12,623 nt of DNA from Gammaproteobacteria bacterium (GTDB lineage: Bacteria > Pseudomonadota > Gammaproteobacteria > Arenicellales > Arenicellaceae), in NCBI GenBank assembly GCA_003485905.1, contig DNHK01000273.1:11900-24522 (forward strand). The letters are read 5' to 3'. The notes below the pieces were generated by a model. It did no database searches. It saw only the letters and a program-made list of their open reading frames with translations, and had not been told where the DNA came from. How positions within the stretch are numbered: the first letter of the stretch is position 1; every line of letters begins with the position of its first letter. Shown one piece after another: positions 1 through 6,643 of the stretch. A program made the translations under genes and the position numbers.

Positions 1-18
1 AGACTGCTCCACCCCGCA
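1..18 (-). tRNA. Initiator tRNA-Met (fMet), 5' end only, cut by window edge
   Basis: Read on the minus strand, the first 18 bases are TGCGGGGTGGAGCAGTCT, which matches the start of bacterial initiator tRNA: acceptor strand, U8, then the D-stem beginning GGAGCAG. A at position 11 is the purine typical of initiator tRNAs. E. coli fMet tRNA starts with C, here it is T. The rest, including the CAU anticodon and the 3' end, lies outside the window. A good stable-RNA promoter sits just upstream, which strengthens the call. The match is short, so a different tRNA remains possible. Confidence 0.6.
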
Positions 19-30
19 TCAGGAGGCGAG

Positions 31-59
31 ATTCTATGCTAATGGCGAAGCATAAGCAA
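31..59 (-). promoter_or_regulatory. Probable sigma-70 promoter of the tRNA gene
   Basis: On the minus strand, a TTGCTT box (59-54) and a TAGAAT box (36-31) are separated by exactly 17 bp. The -10 matches the consensus at 5 of 6 bases and the -35 at 3 of 6. A CTCGCC discriminator follows the -10; GC-rich discriminators are typical of stringently controlled tRNA and rRNA promoters. Transcription would start about 5-7 bases before the tRNA-like sequence. The spacer also holds a small inverted repeat, TATGCT (35-40) and AGCATA (49-54). Confidence 0.5.
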
Positions 60-332
60 CTGAGTAATCAGCCATATTTAAAAAGATGTAGGATTCTATA
101 AGCTGCTGTTTTAAAATGGTTTTAGGATAAGTATTTGAATTAATCTGCCAATTAATAACTGATTTTATTCGTCTATTTCGAGCAATCCAGCTGATCAAGC
201 ATTCAAACAGAAATATCTGCGTACCAAGTACTATAAAAGTAAACCCTAAATAGCAGCTATTCAGGGCCGTGAGCCAAATTTGCGCTCTTCCTCTGCCCGA
301 AAATAGATGTTTATTTCAACTGAGAGCGACAC
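60..332. other. Non-coding stretch between tRNA promoter and kinase gene
   Basis: About 270 bp of AT-rich DNA with stops in all frames and no coding signal. The only structured element seen is the terminator-like hairpin at 244-266, listed separately. Confidence 0.6.
231..266 (-). terminator. Rho-independent-type terminator after the kinase gene
   Basis: On the minus strand, CCCTGAATAG, loop CTG, CTATTTAGGG form a 10-bp stem (266-244) with a single G-U pair. A T-rich tail, TTTACTTTTATAG, follows. It lies about 67 bp downstream of the kinase stop codon. The one non-Watson-Crick pair is a G-U only in the minus-strand transcript (A-C on the plus strand), so it favours termination of leftward transcription. 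The T tail is interrupted, so strength is uncertain. Confidence 0.5.
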
Positions 333-833
333 CTACTTTAGTAAGCCAATTTGTAATATGTCATGAACTATTGCTGCTGGAGTATTAGCGGAGGTGTCTA
401 TCGTGTAGTCAGCATATTGCTCGTACAGAGCAGTTCGCTCGTTTGCAATATCTTCGAGCCTTTGGCCCAATGGCGCAGCAATGCCACGCGTATCAAAATT
501 GTGTATACGATTCCGTAGCTGACTAATAGAACATGATAAATAGATGACCTTGCCTGCCTGCTTGAGTCTGGCCATTGATTTGGCGCTATAGACTATGCTT
601 CCTCCAGTAGCGACTACTTTGGAGTCATAATCATTCTCTAGCACAACCTCCTGCTCAATTTCTCTAAGTGATAAATAACCTGATTTTTGAATAATATCTT
701 GCAGTGTTCTTTTTTCACGCAACTGAATTAATATATCTGTATCGACAAAGTCCATCCCAAGCGTTTTGGCTAACAGCACCCCTACAGTACTTTTTCCGGT
801 GCCAGGCATTCCAATCAACACTACTGTTTTCAT
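333..833 (-). CDS. Shikimate kinase-like P-loop kinase
   Basis: A 166-residue protein of normal shikimate kinase length. Shikimate kinase phosphorylates the 3-hydroxyl of shikimate with ATP in the cytoplasmic chorismate pathway. Visible motifs are the Walker A loop GMPGTGKST (8-16), the Asp of DTD (D33), the substrate Arg in LRE (R57), the lid Arg (R116) and the C-terminal Arg in ERTALYEQYAD (R133). These match the known substrate and ATP ligands D34, R58, R117 and R136 of the family. One deviation is seen: the GGG substrate loop reads GGS (77-79). The lid lacks the usual RPLL wording. The gene stands alone, without aroB, and faces away from the FAH-like gene. Its ribosome site is weak (GAG about 13 nt upstream). 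It could be the housekeeping enzyme, a second copy, or a related small-molecule kinase. A terminator-like hairpin follows it. Confidence 0.8.
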   Translation of the reverse strand: MKTVVLIGMPGTGKSTVGVLLAKTLGMDFVDTDILIQLREKRTLQDIIQKSGYLSLREIEQEVVLENDYDSKVVATGGSIVYSAKSMARLKQAGKVIYLSCSISQLRNRIHNFDTRGIAAPLGQRLEDIANERTALYEQYADYTIDTSANTPAAIVHDILQIGLLK

Positions 834-882
834 AAATTGTTTCTCGGTTGCTGTATTAATTAGAGTTTAAGCGACGCACCAC

Positions 883-929
883 AAATTCCGTAACTAATTC
901 AACTTAGTGCTAAAATTCCGATATAAAAT
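883..929 (+). promoter_or_regulatory. Probable promoter and repeat element upstream of the exported FAH gene
   Basis: A TTCAAC box (898-903) and a TATAAA box (922-927) are 18 bp apart, about 23 bp before the ATG at 951. The octamer AAATTCCG occurs twice in direct orientation, at 883-890 and 913-920, exactly 30 bp apart (about three helix turns) and bracketing the -35 box. This spacing is what a regulator site would look like, but no regulator is assigned. Confidence 0.35.
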
Positions 930-950
930 AACCTGATTTAAGGAATAAAT

Positions 951-1787
951 ATGAGAATCAAGTCTACAGTAGCGTGTGTTGTCACCGCACTTTTAATCAG
1001 TAACACCGCGATGGCCGAGCGATATGTTCGCTACGAAGAAAACGGTAACGTGTCATGGGGTGAGCTTATTGACGGCACAATTCATCGGCTTTCAAATGCG
1101 CCCTACCTAGGGGGCAATCGCACTGGTCAAACGAGCAGCGAAGAAAGCGTAAAACTAAAAGCACCCGTCGACCCAAAACTTTCCTTTATGACGGCCTTTA
1201 ATTATAGCGATCATAAAACAGAAACGTTTGGCATAACGAAAGACACCACCAAGCAACCCGGACTGTTCACCGTGCCGGCAAGCTCCATCATTGGGCCAGA
1301 TGAGAATATGATCCGCCCGGTTGGATCAAGTAACTTTCATTATGAAGCTGAAATGGTGGCCGTAGTTGGTAAGCGTGCAGAGAATGTTTCTCTTGAGGAT
1401 GCAAGTGATTATATTTTCGGAGTATCCATCGGCAATGATGGTTCAGAAAGAGACTGGCAGTCTGACGACATTCAGTGGACTCGGGCCAAAGGGTCAAAGA
1501 GCTTCAATCCTGTTGGACCACACTTAGTTACGGGGCTTGATTACACCAATCTTGATATTGAAGGTCGGCATAACGGTGTCAAATCACAAGGGGCCAACTC
1601 CTCCGGGATGATCTTTGATTTTAACTATATGGTCCATTATATATCGCAGTTTTTCACCTTGGAGCCGGGCGACATAATCTGGTCGGGCACAATGGGTGAT
1701 ACAGGGCCAATGGCTCCCGGTGATACATACGAAATTACCGTTCAAGGCATCGGGACCCTAAAAAACGTATTGGTTCAGGGCAAATAA
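951..1787 (+). CDS. Exported fumarylacetoacetate hydrolase (FAH)-family protein
   Basis: A 278-residue protein with a Sec signal peptide (1-22, cleavage after AMA) followed by an FAH-fold domain over residues 75-276. FAH enzymes hydrolyse or decarboxylate C-C bonds in diketo acids, using a divalent metal. The metal ligands are visible: E132 and E134 in HYEAEM and D163 in GNDGSERDWQ. Other family marks are N84 and H88 in FNYSDH, the lysines of RAKGSKSF (K180, K183), and GDIIWSGTMGDTG near the C-terminus. The active site therefore looks intact. A secretion signal is unusual because well known FAH enzymes (fumarylacetoacetase, HpcE-type) are cytoplasmic. The start is set by ATG with AAGGAA 7 nt upstream. 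The substrate is unknown; location next to a periplasmic-type oxidoreductase operon suggests an extracytoplasmic step in aromatic degradation, which is inference. Confidence 0.88.
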   Translation: MRIKSTVACVVTALLISNTAMAERYVRYEENGNVSWGELIDGTIHRLSNAPYLGGNRTGQTSSEESVKLKAPVDPKLSFMTAFNYSDHKTETFGITKDTTKQPGLFTVPASSIIGPDENMIRPVGSSNFHYEAEMVAVVGKRAENVSLEDASDYIFGVSIGNDGSERDWQSDDIQWTRAKGSKSFNPVGPHLVTGLDYTNLDIEGRHNGVKSQGANSSGMIFDFNYMVHYISQFFTLEPGDIIWSGTMGDTGPMAPGDTYEITVQGIGTLKNVLVQGK

Positions 1788-1816
1788 TTTACATTAGTTA
1801 ATTGGTCTTACGCTGC

Positions 1817-1854
1817 ATCACTCGGTGATTCAAATGGGTATACCCGTTATTTTT
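1817..1854 (+). terminator. Tandem hairpins with T-run after the FAH gene
   Basis: Two inverted repeats follow the FAH stop codon. The first is ATCAC-TCG-GTGAT (1817-1829). The second is AATGGG-TATA-CCCGTT (1833-1848, one T-G pair), followed at once by ATTTTT (1849-1854). The second has the form of a Rho-independent terminator and would separate the FAH transcript from the cytochrome b gene, although the stem is only 6 bp. Confidence 0.45.
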
Positions 1855-1933
1855 AGGTTGGAGTTAGCCATTGTTTCTTCCGAGTTTGGACAGTAATCTA
1901 TGCAACTGCCTACTCGAAACAATCCTGAAAACT

Positions 1934-2575
1934 ATGTCTGATCTACGGCTAATCCGCCACGCACTATCCGACAGAATTTTTCACTGGATAACTGCAGCCT
2001 GTGTATTGATCCTATTGGCAACGAGTCTTTTGCCTATATTAGGGGTTCAGTTTAGCTGGGTTACAACACATTGGATCGCCGGCATAGTCCTAAGCGCTGC
2101 GATACTGTTTCATATTATTCGAGCGGTATTCTGGCAAGAACTAAGGTCGATGTGGATTTCTATTTATGATATCAAAGCCACTTTCTCATCTTTAAATCCT
2201 ACAAAGCCGGCAACGTTAAAACCTGGCAAGTATTCGTTCGCGCAGAAATTTATTCATCTCGGATTTAGCGTATTTACGCTTGTCGCGATGGTGACCGGAT
2301 TGGTAATGATGGTCAAGATAGATACCCCATTTTGGCCCCGTGACCCCTATTGGCTGGACTCCGCAACATGGGGATGGGTTTACGTCGCTCATGGTGTCTC
2401 AACACTAGCCTTCGTAACCATGGTCACACTTCACATTTATTTCGCACTCAGGCCAGAAAAATTGCTATACGCCCGCTCCATGATCAAGGGGTGGATTACC
2501 GACGACGAATACCGGCAGCATCATGATAGTGAACGCTGGAAAATCCCTTCTACTGAAAAACCAAACGAGCACTGA
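1934..2575 (+). CDS. Cytochrome b, formate dehydrogenase gamma subunit (FdnI/FdoI)-like
   Basis: A 213-residue integral membrane protein with four predicted helices (about 19-36, 45-65, 105-128, 148-172). Family members bind two b hemes and pass electrons from a periplasmic dehydrogenase to quinone. Four histidines match the known FdnI heme ligands: H17 in RIFHW, H46 in THWIAG, and H153 and H167 spaced by 14 in AHG...LHIY. FAQK before helix 3 and GWIT near the C-terminus also match. No formate dehydrogenase catalytic or iron-sulfur beta subunit is nearby, so its partner is not obvious. The ATG at 1934 gives the usual 15-17 residues before the first heme histidine but has a poor ribosome site. 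A TTG at 1871 in frame has GGAG 7 nt upstream and would add 21 residues with no family resemblance. The next gene begins 19 nt downstream. Confidence 0.85.
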   Translation: MSDLRLIRHALSDRIFHWITAACVLILLATSLLPILGVQFSWVTTHWIAGIVLSAAILFHIIRAVFWQELRSMWISIYDIKATFSSLNPTKPATLKPGKYSFAQKFIHLGFSVFTLVAMVTGLVMMVKIDTPFWPRDPYWLDSATWGWVYVAHGVSTLAFVTMVTLHIYFALRPEKLLYARSMIKGWITDDEYRQHHDSERWKIPSTEKPNEH

Positions 2576-2594
2576 AACAAAAAGGAAATATACG

Positions 2595-3002
2595 ATGACT
2601 GCAAATAATCAGCAGGTACTCACCTCTTGTATCGACACAATAGAATCTAGTTATGAGTATATGCTCGCCTATGCGGCCCAGGGCCGGGAAAAAGAGAATG
2701 CCGGCGGTGATGGTCCAGGGATTCGAACCTATTTAGAGAATCTTGATACTGCTATTGGCGCACTGCCTATTGCATTAGACGCGCTGCTCGCTGCAGAATC
2801 TCAAGTGGAGGTCTCTGCATTCCTAGGGGTTTTAGAAAGAGATTCCTCCACGGCACGAAAGACAGTACAACTAGTGCTTTCACTTCCGCAAATATCATCC
2901 CGCATTGTCGACAACCTTAATGCATCTGCGCATGTGCGGACATTGCTGACCGATATGTTTCTTGCTGACGAAGCCCTAAAATCCCTGCAAACAAAGCCCT
3001 AG
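2595..3002 (+). CDS. Small helical protein of unknown function, downstream of cytochrome b
   Basis: A 135-residue protein that I do not recognise. It has no signal peptide and no membrane segment. It reads as nearly all alpha-helix (for example residues 8-30 and 47-90), broken by a glycine-rich turn, GGDGPG, near residue 40. Its single cysteine is C12, so it is unlikely to bind a metal cluster alone. The start at 2595 has AAGGAA about 8 nt upstream; an upstream in-frame ATG at 2523 would overlap the cytochrome gene by 53 bp and is less likely. The 19-nt gap to the cytochrome b gene suggests one transcript and a related role, perhaps an assembly factor or soluble partner. It converges with the 54-residue membrane protein gene, 11 bp away. 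Confidence 0.8.
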   Translation: MTANNQQVLTSCIDTIESSYEYMLAYAAQGREKENAGGDGPGIRTYLENLDTAIGALPIALDALLAAESQVEVSAFLGVLERDSSTARKTVQLVLSLPQISSRIVDNLNASAHVRTLLTDMFLADEALKSLQTKP

Positions 3003-3013
3003 CAGGGTCAAAC

Positions 3014-3178
3014 CTACTGCCCAGATTTTCGCCCTTTTCGAGACATCAGCCACACGAACAAAACATGTCCAGCTATAAACGCGACAGCAGCCCCAAAAAA
3101 TACACCTAGTAAATCCCAAGAGACTCCTTGCAGAACCTCTTGCCCCCACTGGTCTTTAGAAATCCGTAAATATTCCAC
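3014..3178 (-). CDS. Small single-span membrane protein at the end of the molybdenum hydroxylase operon
   Basis: A 54-residue reading frame starting with GTG, too short to be noticed in a routine scan. The amphipathic N-terminus (EYLRISKDQWGQEVLQ) is followed by one hydrophobic span at about residues 22-45 (from DLLGVFFGAAVAF to VFVWLM-like residues) and a basic tail, SRKGRKSGQ. The positive tail after the helix predicts N-out, C-in topology. The pattern is protein-like and no other gene covers this stretch. It begins 42 bp after the stop of the FAD subunit on the same strand, so it is probably the last gene of that operon. An in-frame TAG lies four codons upstream of the GTG, so the start cannot be much earlier. 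The ribosome site is weak. It could anchor the complex or link it to the respiratory chain; this is inference from position. Confidence 0.65.
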   Translation of the reverse strand: MEYLRISKDQWGQEVLQGVSWDLLGVFFGAAVAFIAGHVLFVWLMSRKGRKSGQ

Positions 3179-3220
3179 GGTATCAGCTCGCTAACCAACG
3201 ATGCCTTATAAGTGCCATTA

Positions 3221-4210
3221 TCAAGAATCTCTAATCGCGCGTCGAACTAGGTTTTCAAGTAATGGAATCTTGAAGTGATTAAAATTAAGTGGAACAGCCC
3301 CTCGAGCGGCTGAGCTGGCTGCAAGGTCCGCAGTTTCTTCATCCCGTGAGCTGCCACGCACTACATCTTCAACCACAGTAAGTCGACGTGGCACACACTC
3401 CACTCCCGCACATGCAACTCGAATGTCCTCAATCGTATTTCCAGACATCTTGATTGCTGCTGCGATGTTCACCAGCGGAAAATCCCAAACGTTACGATCC
3501 GCTACTTTCTCAAAATAAAAAGTAGATCCCGCCCATGTGGAGGGAATGCGAATCGCCATTAAAATGTCACCCGGTTGCAAAATCGTCATTCGCTCAATGT
3601 CGACATCAGGACCGATGAAAAAATCCTGAGCGGCAACCACTCGCTCCCCAGTTGAGTTACGAATCACCATACTCGCATCCAGAGCGACTAGTGCCGGTGC
3701 GGTATCTGAGGGAGAAACCGCAACGCAACGATCAGCGCCATAAATACAATGCTCGCGATTCATACCCTCTGGAGTGTCGGCATAACATGTATTTCCGCCC
3801 GCGCGATAGCAATCCATTCCCGACCGGTAATACCAACAGCGAGCATCTTGGCATACGTTCCCACCAATCGTGCCTACGTTACGGATCTGCGGGCTGGCCA
3901 CTCTCGACGCTGCCTGCGCGAGAAGCGAATAGCTACCCTTAATAATGTCATTCTCTGCAAGCTCAGCAAGCGTCGTCAATGCGCCGATCTCTACACCCTC
4001 GGGAGTTTCTTTAATCCCCTTCAACTCATCTATTCCGTTAAGGTCTACAACCGCTTGAGGGCGCTTTACACGATCCTTAAACCAATCATAGCTATCTTGC
4101 CCACCGGCAAGCTTCCAAGCGTTCTCACCATAACGTTCAAGAACTTCAAAAGCATTATCCATATCGGAGGGCTGAATTAGCTCAAAATGCGGCATCATAT
4201 CTCTAGACAT
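3221..4210 (-). CDS. Molybdenum hydroxylase FAD-binding subunit with extra [4Fe-4S] cysteine cluster
   Basis: A 329-residue medium subunit of the xanthine dehydrogenase/CO dehydrogenase family. It takes electrons from the [2Fe-2S] subunit onto FAD. FAD-loop motifs are AGGQDS (35-40) and RNVGTIGGN (110-118); the C-terminal domain follows from about residue 215. Between them is a cysteine-rich insertion: C125, C134, C142 and C162 fall where E. coli PaoB (periplasmic aldehyde oxidoreductase) binds a [4Fe-4S] cluster, and C120 and C155 are additional. Plain xanthine dehydrogenase medium subunits lack this insert; 4-hydroxybenzoyl-CoA reductase also has one. The start is firm: AAGGAGGA precedes the ATG at 4210. 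It has no signal peptide of its own and would be exported by riding with the Tat subunit, as in PaoABC. It lies 11 bp after the molybdopterin subunit gene. Confidence 0.92.
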   Translation of the reverse strand: MSRDMMPHFELIQPSDMDNAFEVLERYGENAWKLAGGQDSYDWFKDRVKRPQAVVDLNGIDELKGIKETPEGVEIGALTTLAELAENDIIKGSYSLLAQAASRVASPQIRNVGTIGGNVCQDARCWYYRSGMDCYRAGGNTCYADTPEGMNREHCIYGADRCVAVSPSDTAPALVALDASMVIRNSTGERVVAAQDFFIGPDVDIERMTILQPGDILMAIRIPSTWAGSTFYFEKVADRNVWDFPLVNIAAAIKMSGNTIEDIRVACAGVECVPRRLTVVEDVVRGSSRDEETADLAASSAARGAVPLNFNHFKIPLLENLVRRAIRDS

Positions 4211-4221
4211 ATCATTCCTCC

Positions 4222-6642
4222 TTACTGGTTATTAACTTGCAACGGTTTGTAAGATTGGGGCCGACCTGCAGCCGCATTAACAATCATATCTGGGGTAATC
4301 GGGTTCCTCATAAAGTAATGCCCGTCAAGTGCGTTTGAAATCGCACAAATAAGTGACGCCGCTCCACCACCCATGACTGGTTCACCAACACCTTTAGCAC
4401 CAACCGGGTTTTGAGGGTCTGGCTCGTCTACCGCGGCCCAATCCATCGTAGATGGGACGTCAAGATAGCTTGGAGGCTTGGCCTGATACAGACCAACATT
4501 TACCGGCAATCCGTTCTGTGGGTCATACACAAGCTTCTCCGACGCTGCCATTCCAAAACCCATCACAGCACCGCCTTTAATTTGTGTCGCAAGACTTTGG
4601 GGGTGCAATACGGTTCCGCAATCTACCACACCTAAGTAGTCGAGAATCTCGAACTTACCAGTTTCGGTATCAAGCTCGATATCAATAAAACCCGCGCAAA
4701 AAGCAGGTACCAAACCATGCTTCTCAAGCTTATCCTTAGCGACACCGACAAGGCCGGTTCCTGCCACCCCTGCAAGCCCACCCTTAGTAATCGGATTGAT
4801 GTCCTCCGGACCTTCGATGCCAGAATATTTACCACCAAGTTCCACGGCACGTTGCGCGACCTCTGCATAAGTCATGGACTGTGCTGGATCCGACATGGAG
4901 AATACTTTCTCCTCACCAATATCATAATCACCAGGGTCACCCCCCAAGTCCATAGCTGCAATCTCTTTAATCTTGTCTAAGGCATCCGTCGCCGCTACAA
5001 AATTTGTTCGCGTCATTGTGAACGAAGTATTGGAACCAAACTGGCCTATATTAAATGGTAAATGTTTACGGCTATCACCACGATGAATGACGCAGTTCTC
5101 CCAATCATATTTTAATACTTCTGCCGCAACACGAGAGGTAGACGCGTAGGAGTACGTGCCAAGGTTGCCGACACCGGTATGCACATTAAGTTTGCCATCG
5201 GGAGTGATAACAACTAAACCATCAAAGCCATTGAAGCCCGCAGGGTGAAACGCCGTCGCCACCGCCACACTACGAACCTTTGCACCATTACGCTGACCAT
5301 CATTTTTTACGCGTTCGGCCCAGTTAAACTGCTCAGCGCCTTTCATAAGTGCTTCGCGCGGATGGGCGCTAGTGACTGGCTCTCGACCGGCTCCAACCAG
5401 AGCATCCCCGGTCGGTGCATTAATTTGTCTTATCTCAAGCCTATCCAAACCTAACTCTTTAGCTGCCCGATCCATCAGCGGTTCGAACGTCACGGCCATC
5501 TGGTTCTGACCAGGCCCTCGCTGCGCTGCACGCGGTGGAGTATTAGTCGAAACAAAGATACCTCGTAGTCGCATTGCCTCTGGCGTATAAACTAACGAGG
5601 CTCCTTCGCTGAAGCCATTAATATCTGGAAAACCCGTGGCTGACCCATTCTCCTGAACTAGATAAAGATCAAGCGAAGTCACTTTTCCATCTTCGCGAAA
5701 ACCAATTTTTGTCCGGCCCTGAAATCCGCAACGCGCGTACCCTAAGTAGTATTCCTCGGCCCGACTGATGCGCAGCATCACTGGACGATTAATCTTCTTC
5801 GAGAAATGAGCAGGTATCACCATCGACGGATAGGGATTGCCTTTTGAACCAAAACCGCCGCCACAGAATTCAGCGACAAAGACCACATCTTCGGGCGGAA
5901 TACCAATCAATCCGGCTAGGGTGTACATCGCAAAACTTTGGCTTTGCAGTGAACCGAACACATGACACTTTCCATTCTCCCAATACGAAAGCGCGCTACG
6001 TGGCTCCATCGAATGGTGTGAATTAGAAGCAACAACAAATGACTCCTCCAACACCAAGGCGGCATCTTCAAAACCAGTATCCAGATCACCATATTCCCAC
6101 TGTACAGTGGGCTCCCCTGTTGGTAATTGACCTTCTTCGACGGCAGCAAAATCTCTGGCCGTCCATTTTTTATCATTGATTTCAGGCGGAATCGATTGCC
6201 CGAAATTTAGGTTTACCGAATTACCTTCACTGCGCGCATTAGGGCCTCCTGGATATAAACTCTCCAAAGGGTCCACGCAAAATGGGAGCGGCTCAAAATC
6301 AATTTTGATTTTGTCGATAGCATCCTGAGCAATGGTCTCGCTTTCGGCGGCCACCGCGAGTATAGGGTCACCAACAAAGACTGGTTCATTTGTAAGAATT
6401 GTTTGTTGAGGAGACGCCTTAGCAGGCACATCATCTGCGGTCAAAATCCCAATAACCCCAGGCATGGCGAGCGCCTCTGCGGCATCTATATTTCTAACCC
6501 GCGCATGTGGCATTGGGCTGGTAAGCAATCTGGCATACACCATGCCATCGACACGGAAATCCTCCGCGTATTTTGCCTCTCCTGTTACCTTGGCGCGGAT
6601 ATCAGGCGGAGTAAAATCATTACCTAGAAGCGTATAAGCCAT
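4222..6642 (-). CDS. Molybdenum hydroxylase large subunit (molybdopterin-binding)
   Basis: An 806-residue catalytic subunit of the xanthine dehydrogenase family. It hydroxylates aldehydes or aromatic N-heterocycles with water as the oxygen source. The N-terminal hammerhead domain covers about residues 10-130. Cofactor-binding motifs are GGFGSKG near residue 262 and PPRAAQRGPGQNQ near residue 370. The catalytic base is E754 in GAKGVGEPVMGGG. The loop around RGPGQ differs from the CO dehydrogenase signature AYXCSFR, so it is not a CO dehydrogenase, but it does not identify the substrate. No signal peptide is present. The gene starts with ATG and a GGAGG that overlaps the stop of the [2Fe-2S] gene, so translation is probably coupled. 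The gene order (Fe-S, Mo, FAD) differs from E. coli paoABC (Fe-S, FAD, Mo). Confidence 0.94.
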   Translation of the reverse strand: MAYTLLGNDFTPPDIRAKVTGEAKYAEDFRVDGMVYARLLTSPMPHARVRNIDAAEALAMPGVIGILTADDVPAKASPQQTILTNEPVFVGDPILAVAAESETIAQDAIDKIKIDFEPLPFCVDPLESLYPGGPNARSEGNSVNLNFGQSIPPEINDKKWTARDFAAVEEGQLPTGEPTVQWEYGDLDTGFEDAALVLEESFVVASNSHHSMEPRSALSYWENGKCHVFGSLQSQSFAMYTLAGLIGIPPEDVVFVAEFCGGGFGSKGNPYPSMVIPAHFSKKINRPVMLRISRAEEYYLGYARCGFQGRTKIGFREDGKVTSLDLYLVQENGSATGFPDINGFSEGASLVYTPEAMRLRGIFVSTNTPPRAAQRGPGQNQMAVTFEPLMDRAAKELGLDRLEIRQINAPTGDALVGAGREPVTSAHPREALMKGAEQFNWAERVKNDGQRNGAKVRSVAVATAFHPAGFNGFDGLVVITPDGKLNVHTGVGNLGTYSYASTSRVAAEVLKYDWENCVIHRGDSRKHLPFNIGQFGSNTSFTMTRTNFVAATDALDKIKEIAAMDLGGDPGDYDIGEEKVFSMSDPAQSMTYAEVAQRAVELGGKYSGIEGPEDINPITKGGLAGVAGTGLVGVAKDKLEKHGLVPAFCAGFIDIELDTETGKFEILDYLGVVDCGTVLHPQSLATQIKGGAVMGFGMAASEKLVYDPQNGLPVNVGLYQAKPPSYLDVPSTMDWAAVDEPDPQNPVGAKGVGEPVMGGGAASLICAISNALDGHYFMRNPITPDMIVNAAAGRPQSYKPLQVNNQ

Positions 6643-6643
6643 T

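Noticed and set aside
36..101. A 21-codon plus-strand frame with AGGAGG nine bases upstream.
   Set aside because: The AGGAGG and the ATG fall inside the minus-strand tRNA promoter and discriminator, the peptide has no protein-like pattern, and tRNA is the better reading of this edge.
1871..1933. TTG start with good ribosome site for the cytochrome b gene, adding 21 residues.
   Set aside because: The extension does not resemble the family, whose N-terminus is 15-18 residues before the first heme histidine. Kept as an alternative only.
3749..4180. Long plus-strand open frame inside the FAD subunit gene.
   Set aside because: It is antisense to a clear gene, has no ribosome site and its translation is not protein-like.
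4411..6627. Several 60-87 residue frames in other frames of the large subunit gene.
   Set aside because: They are shadows of the strongly coding minus-strand frame and lack motifs or ribosome sites.
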